From: Campylobacterota bacterium
GTDB taxonomy: Bacteria > Campylobacterota > Campylobacteria > Campylobacterales > JALSKU01
DNA: 5,418 nt
Direction of reading: 5' to 3'
Assembly (NCBI GenBank): GCA_013153915.1
Contig: JAADDL010000130.1
Coordinates: 1-5,418, forward strand
Shown piece after piece: positions 1 to 5,418 of this stretch. The number at the start of each line of letters is the position of its first letter. Positions within the stretch are counted from its first letter, which is position 1. Made by a program: the position numbers and the translations under genes. The notes below the pieces were generated by a model. That model worked only from the letters and a program-made list of their open reading frames with translations. It made no database searches and was not told where the DNA came from.

Positions 1-19
1 CAATATTTGGAATGCTATA

Positions 20-625
20 ATGTATTACTCAAATATCGCTAAAGTAGATAATAAAGAGACTATCTTAAAATTTTTAGACAAAAGTATAAATAAAGTTAAA
101 AAAGATAGAAATTGGACTCAATCTACGACAAATGCTATAGCAACACTGATTTATAGTAGTAATTTACAACTATGTACTACAAATAAAAGTGATGACTATA
201 GATACTATCCTTTCAGTACCTGGAATAACGAAAAAAGAAATTATTCTGTCAAATTAAGTCCTAAACCAAATAGATTTATCTTCAATGACAATAACATCAC
301 ATATACTACCATATCACATTCGAAGAATTTTTGTCGGTACTGTTATACTACTGATTATAAAACTTCAAAATATTTTCTTGTATTTAGAATTTTTTCCAAA
401 CCTTTTAGAGTATTATTATATAAATTCGACCATTATGGCAATTTTTTACAAGAGGTACACATAAAACTACTTAAAAATATAACCATTGGCGGTAATAATT
501 GGCATCCTATCTCACATATAAAAATCACAGATAACAAGTTAAATTTTAGAATATATAGTATCTACGAACAAAAAAATAAAAAAAATAAATGTAGTTATAT
601 TCAAATTGAAGTAAAAATAGACTAA
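20..625 (+). CDS. Hypothetical protein, very AT-rich, possibly 5'-truncated by the window edge
   Basis: I do not recognise this protein and assign no function. From the ATG it has 201 residues ending in TAA. The frame stays open upstream to the window edge (in-frame codons from position 2), so the true start may lie outside. A weak GGA at 9-11, eight bases before the ATG, would allow initiation here. The product is rich in Tyr (17 residues), Asn, Lys and Ile. It has no methionine after the first, no obvious signal peptide and no long membrane segment. A CxxC pair (C105, C108) follows H100, with further cysteines at C52 and C191; metal binding is possible but unsupported by any wider motif. 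The second half alternates polar and hydrophobic residues, suggesting beta strands. G+C is about 25% by hand count, against 37% for adjacent ruvC, which fits recent acquisition or an orphan gene. It converges on ruvC. That it is coding is fairly likely; its role is unknown. Confidence 0.6.
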   Translation: MYYSNIAKVDNKETILKFLDKSINKVKKDRNWTQSTTNAIATLIYSSNLQLCTTNKSDDYRYYPFSTWNNEKRNYSVKLSPKPNRFIFNDNNITYTTISHSKNFCRYCYTTDYKTSKYFLVFRIFSKPFRVLLYKFDHYGNFLQEVHIKLLKNITIGGNNWHPISHIKITDNKLNFRIYSIYEQKNKKNKCSYIQIEVKID

Positions 626-632
626 GTTAATA

Positions 633-1103
633 TTATGCTTTAACCCTTTGAGAGTGGGTTATGGCTACTGCTATGGCGTCGGTTATGTCTAATGGTTTGA
701 TCTCTTGTTTTATACCGAGTATCCTTTTTACCATGAAAGCCACTTGCTCTTTTTGGGCTTTTGCTTTGCCGGTTAGCGCCTTTTTTACCTGTAAAGGGGT
801 ATACTCGTAAAAATTTCCATACTCAAGCAGTATCTTTAAAGACAAAGCTCCCCTAAATTGGGCTAACTTTAAGACTGTTTTTGGATTGTGAGCGTAAAAT
901 ATATCCTCTATCGCCACTTGGTCTATTTGACTATTTTTAAATACCATATCAAAACCTTCGACCAACTCCATTATCTGATGTTGCAACTCTTTTTCTTTTA
1001 TCTTTATAAGTCCCGCTTCCACCAAATATAACTTAGAACCTTCTTTTTTAACGATAGCGTATCCACAATTTCTACTTCCCGGGTCTATTCCTAATATATT
1101 CAT
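633..1103 (-). CDS. ruvC: Crossover junction endodeoxyribonuclease RuvC (Holliday junction resolvase)
   Basis: RuvC is the homodimeric, Mg-dependent nuclease that cuts Holliday junctions symmetrically after RuvAB branch migration, completing recombination and fork repair in the cytoplasm. The RNase H-like fold is clear: MNILGIDPGS at the N-terminus gives the first catalytic Asp (D7), VAIED gives E66, and PLDITDA gives D139 and D142, matching D7, E66, D138 and D141 of E. coli. The aromatic F69 and the stretch YTPLQVKKALTGKAKAQKEQ are also typical. The product has 156 residues, slightly shorter than E. coli (173), and looks complete. I chose the ATG at 1103-1101 because it places D7 as in the family; a GTG at 1121-1119 would add six residues. 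The ribosome binding site is weak (GAG six bases before the ATG). The gene is divergent from dnaA, and its leader carries DnaA boxes, so DnaA may influence its expression (inference). Confidence 0.96.
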   Translation of the reverse strand: MNILGIDPGSRNCGYAIVKKEGSKLYLVEAGLIKIKEKELQHQIMELVEGFDMVFKNSQIDQVAIEDIFYAHNPKTVLKLAQFRGALSLKILLEYGNFYEYTPLQVKKALTGKAKAQKEQVAFMVKRILGIKQEIKPLDITDAIAVAITHSQRVKA

Positions 1104-1113
1104 AATTTTCTCA

Positions 1114-1143
1114 CTTTTCACACTCTTTTCACATTGTGAATTA
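1114..1143. promoter_or_regulatory. DnaA box cluster of three next to ruvC
   Basis: Two identical plus-strand boxes CTTTTCACA lie at 1114-1122 and 1125-1133, spaced 11 bp apart, about one helical turn. A minus-strand box TAATTCACA lies at 1135-1143. The second and third boxes face each other across a single base, giving the perfect inverted repeat TTCACATTGTGAA at 1128-1140. Each box has the TTCAC core and differs by one base from the E. coli consensus TTWTNCACA. They sit in the presumed leader of ruvC, immediately upstream of its start codon. Confidence 0.8.
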
Positions 1144-1187
1144 TTAGTTTTTCTCTTTTTTAAAATCTTTTAACCGATTATTTAAGG

Positions 1188-1203
1188 TATTTTAGCTAAA
1201 ATA
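1188..1203. promoter_or_regulatory. Perfect 16-bp palindrome, candidate back-to-back -10 elements for ruvC and dnaA
   Basis: TATTTTAGCTAAAATA reads identically on both strands. It presents TAAAAT at 1197-1202 on the plus strand and at 1189-1194 on the minus strand, one mismatch from TATAAT in each direction. The preceding TTTAAGGTAT (1181-1190) resembles the AT-rich, weakly conserved upstream element of Campylobacter sigma-70 promoters. Plus-strand transcription would begin near 1209, about 50 bases before dnaA. Minus-strand transcription would begin near 1182, about 80 bases before ruvC. The palindrome is directly visible. The promoter role is inference, and in such AT-rich DNA other -10 matches are possible. 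Confidence 0.4.
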
Positions 1204-1209
1204 ATATAT

Positions 1210-1239
1210 ATTTTCACATAGTTTTCAATATGTGAATAA
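1210..1239. promoter_or_regulatory. Convergent DnaA box pair upstream of dnaA
   Basis: A plus-strand box ATTTTCACA (1210-1218) faces a minus-strand box TTATTCACA (1231-1239), the latter an exact match to the E. coli consensus TTATNCACA. Their cores form an 8-bp perfect inverted repeat, TTCACATA at 1213-1220 and TATGTGAA at 1229-1236, around an 8-base spacer containing the near-box TTTTCAA. The pair lies between the likely dnaA promoter and its ribosome binding site (AGGA, 1250-1253), a position suited to autoregulation as well as origin function. Confidence 0.8.
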
Positions 1240-1259
1240 AAAAAAGATTAGGAAAAACT

Positions 1260-2570
1260 TTGTTAGTTGATAATATTATAGAACTCTTAAAAAAAGAGAT
1301 ATCTTTACAAGAATATAATAGATATATAAAACAACTATCATTCAATGAAAAACTATCAAAGTCCGATCTTATCGTATTTGAAGTGCCTAATATCTTGGTA
1401 GCCAACTGGATAAAATCAAAATATTCCGAAAAGATTGCCCATCTTTATGAGATAAAAACGGGGAAAAAACCTCAAATAGACATCATCGTAAAAAGTAAGC
1501 AAAACACTACCAAAAGAAAAGAAAATAAGATCGAAAATAAAAAAAGTGTGAAAAAAACGATACTCAACCCGTCTTTCACATTTAGCAGTTTTGTCGTAGG
1601 AAGTTCAAACCAATTTGCCTACACGATAGCAAAATCGGTTTCGGAAAAACCGGGAGTCGTTTACAATCCCGTCTTTATATACGGACCCACCGGTCTTGGA
1701 AAGACTCACCTTATCCATGCTATAGGAAATAGCGCTAGCGAAAAAGGGAAAGTTATCATCTATGCCACTATCGAACAGTTTATGAACGACTTTACATACA
1801 ACCTTAGAAACCAATCGATGGATAGATTTAGAGAAAAATATAGAAGTTGCGATATCTTGCTTATAGACGATGTTCAATTTTTAAGCAACAAGATACAGAC
1901 TCAAGAGGAGTTTTTTCACACATTTAACGAACTTCACAATAACGGAAAACAGATAGTATTAACTTCCGATAAACCCCCAAAGATGATAGCGGGACTTGAA
2001 GAGAGACTAAAGAGTAGATTTGAGTGGGGTATAAAAGCTGACATTACTCTACCCGAACTTGAAACCAAAATAGCTATAATAAAAAAGAAATGTGAGATAG
2101 ACGGTATATACTTAAATAATGACATCATAAACTATATAGCTACAAATATGGGCGACAACATAAGAGAGATAGAAAGCGCTATTATCAACCTAAACGCTTA
2201 CGCTTCGCTTATGGGACAAAAGATAACTTTGGAATTTGCAAAAAATGTTATAAAAGACCAAATAAAAGAGAGAAACGCCAATATTACCCTTGAAGACATC
2301 ATAAATGTCATATCAAAAGAGTTAAATGTAAAACCAAGCGAAATCAAATCAAAAAGAAGAAGTAAAAATATAGTTGAAGCAAGAAGGATAGGGATATATT
2401 TAGCTAGGACTCTTACACCAAACTCTATGCCCGCACTTGCAAGTTTTTTCGGTATGAAAGATCATACGGCGGTTTCACACAACATGAAAAAGATAAATGA
2501 AATCATAAAAAACGACGAAAATTTTAAGATAAGAGTGGATGAACTTAAAAATATGATACTGAGTAAGTGA
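1260..2570 (+). CDS. dnaA: Chromosomal replication initiator protein DnaA
   Basis: DnaA is the AAA+ ATPase that binds DnaA boxes at oriC, oligomerises in the ATP form, melts the duplex and helps load the DnaB helicase. The product has 436 residues in four domains: an N-terminal helicase/partner-interaction domain (about 1-78), a short Lys/Asn-rich linker (about 79-102), the AAA+ core (about 103-335) and the DNA-binding domain (about 336-436). Visible motifs are Walker A GPTGLGKT (142-149), Walker B LLIDD (200-204), the LEERLKSRFEWG stretch that holds the arginine finger region (246-257), sensor 2 DNIREIES (299-306) and the signature DHTAVSHNMKKI (401-412) that contacts the box. The start is TTG, with AGGA six bases upstream; an in-frame TGA at 1233-1235 rules out a longer form, and the N-terminus aligns with the family. 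DnaA boxes flank the gene on both sides, and one overlaps its stop codon. I see no terminator after it. Confidence 0.98.
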   Translation: MLVDNIIELLKKEISLQEYNRYIKQLSFNEKLSKSDLIVFEVPNILVANWIKSKYSEKIAHLYEIKTGKKPQIDIIVKSKQNTTKRKENKIENKKSVKKTILNPSFTFSSFVVGSSNQFAYTIAKSVSEKPGVVYNPVFIYGPTGLGKTHLIHAIGNSASEKGKVIIYATIEQFMNDFTYNLRNQSMDRFREKYRSCDILLIDDVQFLSNKIQTQEEFFHTFNELHNNGKQIVLTSDKPPKMIAGLEERLKSRFEWGIKADITLPELETKIAIIKKKCEIDGIYLNNDIINYIATNMGDNIREIESAIINLNAYASLMGQKITLEFAKNVIKDQIKERNANITLEDIINVISKELNVKPSEIKSKRRSKNIVEARRIGIYLARTLTPNSMPALASFFGMKDHTAVSHNMKKINEIIKNDENFKIRVDELKNMILSK

Positions 2571-2584
2571 AAAAATGTGAATAT
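2566..2584 (-). promoter_or_regulatory. Two tandem DnaA boxes at the dnaA stop codon
   Basis: Read on the minus strand, the boxes are TTTTTCACT (2566-2574) and ATATTCACA (2576-2584), both with the TTCAC core and 10 bp apart, in the same orientation. The first includes the dnaA TGA stop (2568-2570) and ends in CACT rather than CACA, so it may be a weak site. They point away from the single plus-strand box at 2638-2646. Confidence 0.65.
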
Positions 2585-2637
2585 TTAAAGAAGTATTTTT
2601 TGTTTTGAAAATATGAAAAAATAGAGGTTTAACTTTA

Positions 2638-2646
2638 CTTTTCACA
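2638..2646 (+). promoter_or_regulatory. DnaA box next to the presumed unwinding element
   Basis: CTTTTCACA here is identical to the two boxes at 1114-1122 and 1125-1133 in oriC1. It is followed directly by the near-box TTTTCAA (2647-2653), an arrangement also seen in oriC1 (1211-1228). Its orientation points towards the trinucleotide repeat and AT-rich DNA to its right, as expected for the box that nucleates a DnaA filament into the unwinding element. Confidence 0.75.
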
Positions 2647-2662
2647 TTTTCAAGGTAATATA

Positions 2663-2693
2663 CTACTATTACTATTTTATTTATAATTATAAA
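2663..2693 (+). other. DnaA-trio-like repeat and AT-rich unwinding element (DUE)
   Basis: The plus strand reads CTA CTA TTA CTA at 2663-2674, so the complementary strand reads 3'-GAT GAT AAT GAT-5', which fits the known 3'-[G/A]AT-5' DnaA-trio that DnaA uses to grip and stretch one strand. Only A and T follow up to 2693. The order box, spacer containing AAGG, trio, AT-rich DNA is that of the basal origin unwinding system described in Bacillus subtilis and many other bacteria. The spacer of 16 bases after the box is an observed value; whether it suits this DnaA is untested. Confidence 0.55.
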
Positions 2694-2702
2694 GGAGCTA
2701 AA

Positions 2703-3770
2703 ATGAAAATCCTTATCAACAAAAGCGTTTTAGAAAGTATGCTGATAAATACTTTACCCTATCTTGAAAAAAAAGATTTAAGTAAAATATCATCACATAT
2801 ACTCATAACAGCTCTCGAAGATGAATTAAACATCAAAAGTACCGATCTTGAAATAGGTATAGAGATAAACAGTAAAAATTTAAAAGTTATCGAAATGGGA
2901 AATGCTACGGCAAACGGAAAAAAACTTTTTGATATAGTAAAAATATTAAAAGACGATGATGTAACACTTGAAACCATCAATGATTATCTTTATATTAAAC
3001 AAAAAAATTCAAAATTTAAACTTCCTATGTTCAATCCTTCCGAATTTCCAGAATTTCCAAAGATAGACAATAAACCGAGATTTGATATAAATAGCTCCCA
3101 ATTAGTAAGGTCTATCAAAAAGATAGCTCCGGCAATAGATACCAATAATCCAAAATTTGAATTAAACGGGGCTTTGATAGATATCAAAGAAGAGTATATA
3201 AACATAGTTGCAACCGATACGAAAAGATTGGCTCTTGTAAAGATAGAAAATAGTAGTGAAAAAAATATCTCTTTAATAATTCCTAAAAAAGCGATTACGG
3301 AAATTCAAAAAATATTTTTTGACGAGATAGCCATATATTATGACGAAAATACACTTATAGCAAAATCGCCGAACTTTACCTTTTTTACAAAATTGATAAA
3401 CGGAAAATATCCAGATTATGAAAGAATAATACCAAAGGATATGGATAAAAAATTGCTTTTAAGCAGAGATAAATTTATCGAAGCTATAAAACAGATATGG
3501 GTAGTATCGCAAGAGATAAAGATAACTTTTAAACCTGAGATAATCGTATTTGAAAGTTTAAACGAAAGCAACATAGAAGCAAAAACGGAGATAGAGACAA
3601 ATACCGGCTTGGAAGAGGATATTTCGCTTGCCGTCAATTCAAAGCATATTATTGACTTTTTAACCAATATCGAAAAGAGTAGTTTCTCTTTTGGATACAA
3701 TGACTCAAATCTACCTTTTACGCTTGAGAGTGAAAACTTTATAACGATTATAATGCCTATAATGGTATAA
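2703..3770 (+). CDS. dnaN: DNA polymerase III subunit beta (sliding clamp)
   Basis: The beta clamp is a ring-shaped homodimer that encircles DNA and tethers polymerase III and many repair enzymes. The product has 355 residues, close to the 366 of E. coli, arranged as three similar domains (about 1-120, 121-240, 241-355). Family hallmarks are NGALIDI (155-161), ATDTKRLALV (170-179), the LINGKYPDYERIIP segment (231-244) and the C-terminal MPIMV (351-355), which matches MPMRL of E. coli and forms part of the protein-binding cleft. It contains no cysteine. The ATG is supported by AAGGAG at 2692-2697, five bases upstream, the strongest ribosome binding site in the window. The gene follows oriC2, and gyrB starts 17 bases after its stop, so the two are probably co-transcribed. 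Confidence 0.97.
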   Translation: MKILINKSVLESMLINTLPYLEKKDLSKISSHILITALEDELNIKSTDLEIGIEINSKNLKVIEMGNATANGKKLFDIVKILKDDDVTLETINDYLYIKQKNSKFKLPMFNPSEFPEFPKIDNKPRFDINSSQLVRSIKKIAPAIDTNNPKFELNGALIDIKEEYINIVATDTKRLALVKIENSSEKNISLIIPKKAITEIQKIFFDEIAIYYDENTLIAKSPNFTFFTKLINGKYPDYERIIPKDMDKKLLLSRDKFIEAIKQIWVVSQEIKITFKPEIIVFESLNESNIEAKTEIETNTGLEEDISLAVNSKHIIDFLTNIEKSSFSFGYNDSNLPFTLESENFITIIMPIMV

Positions 3771-3787
3771 AAAGAAACGGAGAAGAA

Positions 3788-5418
3788 ATGGAAAAAAAAT
3801 ACAACGCATCGAATATTAAAGTACTAAAGGGTCTTGAAGCGGTCAGAAAAAGACCGGGAATGTATATAGGAGATACCAATATAAACGGACTTCACCATCT
3901 TGTTTATGAAGTCGTGGATAACTCCATAGACGAAGCGATGGCGGGATACTGTGATAGTATAGAAGTAGTTCTTACAAAAGATGGAAGCGCTAAAATAAGC
4001 GATAACGGTAGAGGAATACCTGTTGATCTTCATCCTACCGAAAAGATACCGGCGGCTACTGTCGTTTTGACCGTTCTTCATGCGGGAGGTAAATTTGATA
4101 AAGATACTTACAAAGTAAGCGGCGGACTACACGGTGTCGGTGTGTCTGTGGTAAACGCTCTTTCTTCAAAGTTGAAGATGACTATATTTAAAAACGGTCA
4201 AATATATACTCAAGAGTTTGAAAGAGGTGTACCCGTAAATGACCTTGAAGTAATAGGAAAGACTAGAAAAAAAGGTACGACCATAGAGTTTTGGCCGGAT
4301 CCCGAGATATTTGAAACCGTTGAATTTAGCTTTGATATACTCTCAAAAAGATTAAAAGAGCTTGCGTATCTAAATCCAAACATAAAAATAACTCTAATAG
4401 ATGAAAAAGAGGATAAAAAAGAGTTATTTCATTTTGAAGGCGGTATAAGCCAATTTGTCCAAGATTTAAATAAAAAAGAACCTATAACGAAAGTTTTTCA
4501 CTTTGATAATAAAGTAGAAGATATAGAGATAGATATCGCTTTGATGTACAATAGCGGATATAGCGAGATACTATATTCGTTTGTCAACAATATAAAAACT
4601 ATCGAAGGCGGAACTCATGAGAGCGGTTTTAGAGCAGGACTTACAAGGGCTATAACCAACTATAAAAATAATAACGCCGCTCAAAGAGAAAAAGATGTAA
4701 AAATAAGCGGTGAGGATGTAAGAGAAGGACTTATAGCGATAGTGAGCGTAAAAGTTCCCGAGCCTCAGTTTGAGGGTCAAACAAAAGGAAAATTAGGAAG
4801 CTCTTATGTAAAACCTCTCGTTCAAAAGACAACATATGAGATGCTTGTAAAGTATTTTGAAGAAAATCCAATAGAGGCTAAAATCATAATGAATAAAGCT
4901 CTCTCCGCCGCAAGAGGTAGAGAGGCAGCCAAAAAAGCAAGAGACTTGACAAGAAGAAAAGACTCTATGAGTGTAGGTACGCTTCCCGGAAAATTGGCGG
5001 ATTGTCAGAGTAAGGATGCAAGTATCAGCGAACTATACCTTGTGGAGGGAGATAGTGCGGGAGGTAGTGCCAAGCAGGGAAGAGATAGGGTATTTCAAGC
5101 GATACTTCCTCTAAAAGGAAAGATACTAAATGTTGAAAAGAGTAGGATAGATAAGATACTAAAATCGGATGAGATAAAAAATATGATAACGGCTCTTGGA
5201 TGCGGTATAGGAGAGGATTTTAACGCTGAAAAACTTAGATACCATAAGATCATCATCATGACCGATGCCGATGTGGACGGTAGTCACATACAAACTTTGC
5301 TTTTGACATTTTTATTTAGATATTTAAGACCTCTTATCGAAGAGGGTTATGTATATATCGCCCAACCGCCTCTTTATAGATATAAAAAGGGTAAAAAAGA
5401 GATATATCTAAAAGATGA
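3788..5418 (+). CDS. gyrB: DNA gyrase subunit B, 3'-truncated by the window edge
   Basis: GyrB is the ATPase subunit of gyrase (GyrA2GyrB2), which introduces negative supercoils and relaxes the positive ones ahead of forks. The frame is open for 543 codons to the last base, with no stop; bacterial GyrB is usually about 770-800 residues, so about 230-260 are missing. The GHKL ATPase domain shows YEVVDNSIDEA (catalytic E41, Mg-binding N45), SDNGRGIP (D72) and the SGGLHGVG loop (111-118). The transducer domain carries QTKGKL (331-336) with the ATP-contacting lysine K333. The TOPRIM domain shows LVEGDSAGG (E420), PLKGK (441-445) and DADVDGSH (493-500). D422 and K443, equivalent to the quinolone-linked D426 and K447 of E. 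coli, are wild type. K135 stands where E. coli has the novobiocin-contacting R136. The ATG is preceded by GGAG (3779-3782), five bases away, and lies 17 bases after dnaN, indicating an operon. Confidence 0.98.
   Translation, partial: MEKKYNASNIKVLKGLEAVRKRPGMYIGDTNINGLHHLVYEVVDNSIDEAMAGYCDSIEVVLTKDGSAKISDNGRGIPVDLHPTEKIPAATVVLTVLHAGGKFDKDTYKVSGGLHGVGVSVVNALSSKLKMTIFKNGQIYTQEFERGVPVNDLEVIGKTRKKGTTIEFWPDPEIFETVEFSFDILSKRLKELAYLNPNIKITLIDEKEDKKELFHFEGGISQFVQDLNKKEPITKVFHFDNKVEDIEIDIALMYNSGYSEILYSFVNNIKTIEGGTHESGFRAGLTRAITNYKNNNAAQREKDVKISGEDVREGLIAIVSVKVPEPQFEGQTKGKLGSSYVKPLVQKTTYEMLVKYFEENPIEAKIIMNKALSAARGREAAKKARDLTRRKDSMSVGTLPGKLADCQSKDASISELYLVEGDSAGGSAKQGRDRVFQAILPLKGKILNVEKSRIDKILKSDEIKNMITALGCGIGEDFNAEKLRYHKIIIMTDADVDGSHIQTLLLTFLFRYLRPLIEEGYVYIAQPPLYRYKKGKKEIYLKD

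Larger units (their letters stand above)
1104..1259. other. oriC1: ruvC-dnaA intergenic half of a bipartite replication origin
   Basis: This 156-bp gap has about 20% G+C and contains five TTCAC-core DnaA boxes in two groups at its ends, separated by about 65 bp of box-free AT-rich DNA that holds a 16-bp palindrome. Several Campylobacterota are known to have bipartite origins, with DnaA boxes on both sides of dnaA and a TTCAC box core. The sequence shows the boxes directly; origin function is inferred from position and family knowledge. The region must also contain the divergent promoters of ruvC and dnaA. No small gene is visible in it. Confidence 0.8.
2571..2702. other. oriC2: dnaA-dnaN intergenic half of the origin
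   Basis: This 132-bp gap has about 18% G+C. From left to right it holds two minus-strand DnaA boxes at the dnaA end, a box-free stretch, a plus-strand box, a DnaA-trio-like repeat, an AT-only stretch and the dnaN ribosome binding site. In the best-studied bipartite origin of this phylum (Helicobacter pylori), unwinding occurs in the half downstream of dnaA, and the element order here fits that. Any dnaN promoter must lie here or further upstream. A T-rich stretch followed by AAAATAT (2595-2614) is a weak candidate. TATAAT at 2682-2687 is too close to the ribosome binding site to be convincing. Confidence 0.75.

Noticed and set aside
621..640. Possible bidirectional terminator between the unknown gene and ruvC
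   Set aside because: Only an 8-bp AT palindrome (TAATATTA, 628-635) is present, with no stable GC stem or U-tract arrangement.
1104..1121. GTG start at 1121-1119 extending RuvC by six residues
   Set aside because: The extension falls inside a DnaA box, and the ATG at 1103 places the catalytic Asp at position 7 as in the family.
1605..1877. 90-codon open frame on the minus strand inside dnaA, and similar antisense frames in dnaN and gyrB
   Set aside because: They lie wholly within strongly conserved genes on the opposite strand, lack family resemblance and are typical shadow frames.
1912..1920. TTTTTCACA inside dnaA, an exact match to the consensus DnaA box TTWTNCACA
   Set aside because: It encodes part of the conserved EEFFHTF stretch of the AAA+ domain and stands alone, so the match is adequately explained by the protein sequence. 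Binding is possible but not supported.
2682..2687. TATAAT just before dnaN as its -10 element
   Set aside because: Transcription would start at about 2694, within the AAGGAG ribosome binding site, which would destroy it. It is better explained as part of the AT-rich unwinding element.
1..5418. Search for mobile elements, CRISPR arrays, tRNA genes or a new defence system
   Set aside because: No repeat-spacer pattern, transposase, terminal inverted repeats or tRNA-like fold was seen. Apart from the AT-rich orphan, all genes are core replication and recombination genes in a known order.

Overview
The window is the replication-origin neighbourhood of a Campylobacterota (epsilonproteobacterial) chromosome. 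This rests on the gene order (ruvC divergent from dnaA, then dnaN and gyrB on the same strand), on low G+C, on the look of the DnaA, DnaN and GyrB proteins, and on intergenic DnaA boxes built on the TTCAC core known from this group. The genus cannot be fixed from the sequence alone.

Layout. Positions 1-625 hold an unrecognised, very AT-rich reading frame (about 25% G+C by hand count) that may begin before the window. It converges on ruvC (minus strand, about 37% G+C) with only 7 bases between the two stop codons. The gap between ruvC and dnaA (about 1104-1259, about 20% G+C) carries five TTCAC-type DnaA boxes and a perfect 16-bp palindrome that could supply -10 elements in both directions. 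This is the first origin half, oriC1. dnaA (1260-2570) starts with TTG. The dnaA-dnaN gap (2571-2702, about 18% G+C) carries the second half, oriC2. It has two boxes at the dnaA stop codon, one further box, then a run of CTA/TTA trinucleotides that reads as a DnaA-trio, merging into an AT-rich stretch suited to unwinding. dnaN (2703-3770) follows with a strong ribosome binding site. gyrB starts 17 bases later and runs off the right edge after 543 codons.

How it works together. DnaA binds the boxes on both sides of its own gene and opens the duplex, most likely in oriC2. The sliding clamp (dnaN) tethers the polymerase, gyrase (gyrB) removes positive supercoils ahead of the forks, and RuvC resolves Holliday junctions, including those from repaired forks. 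Boxes lie in the presumed leaders of both dnaA and ruvC, so DnaA may also control transcription of both.

I see no mobile element, CRISPR array, tRNA, rRNA or clear intrinsic terminator. Nothing here looks like a wholly new system. The points most worth checking are the fine structure of the bipartite origin and the AT-rich orphan gene beside it.
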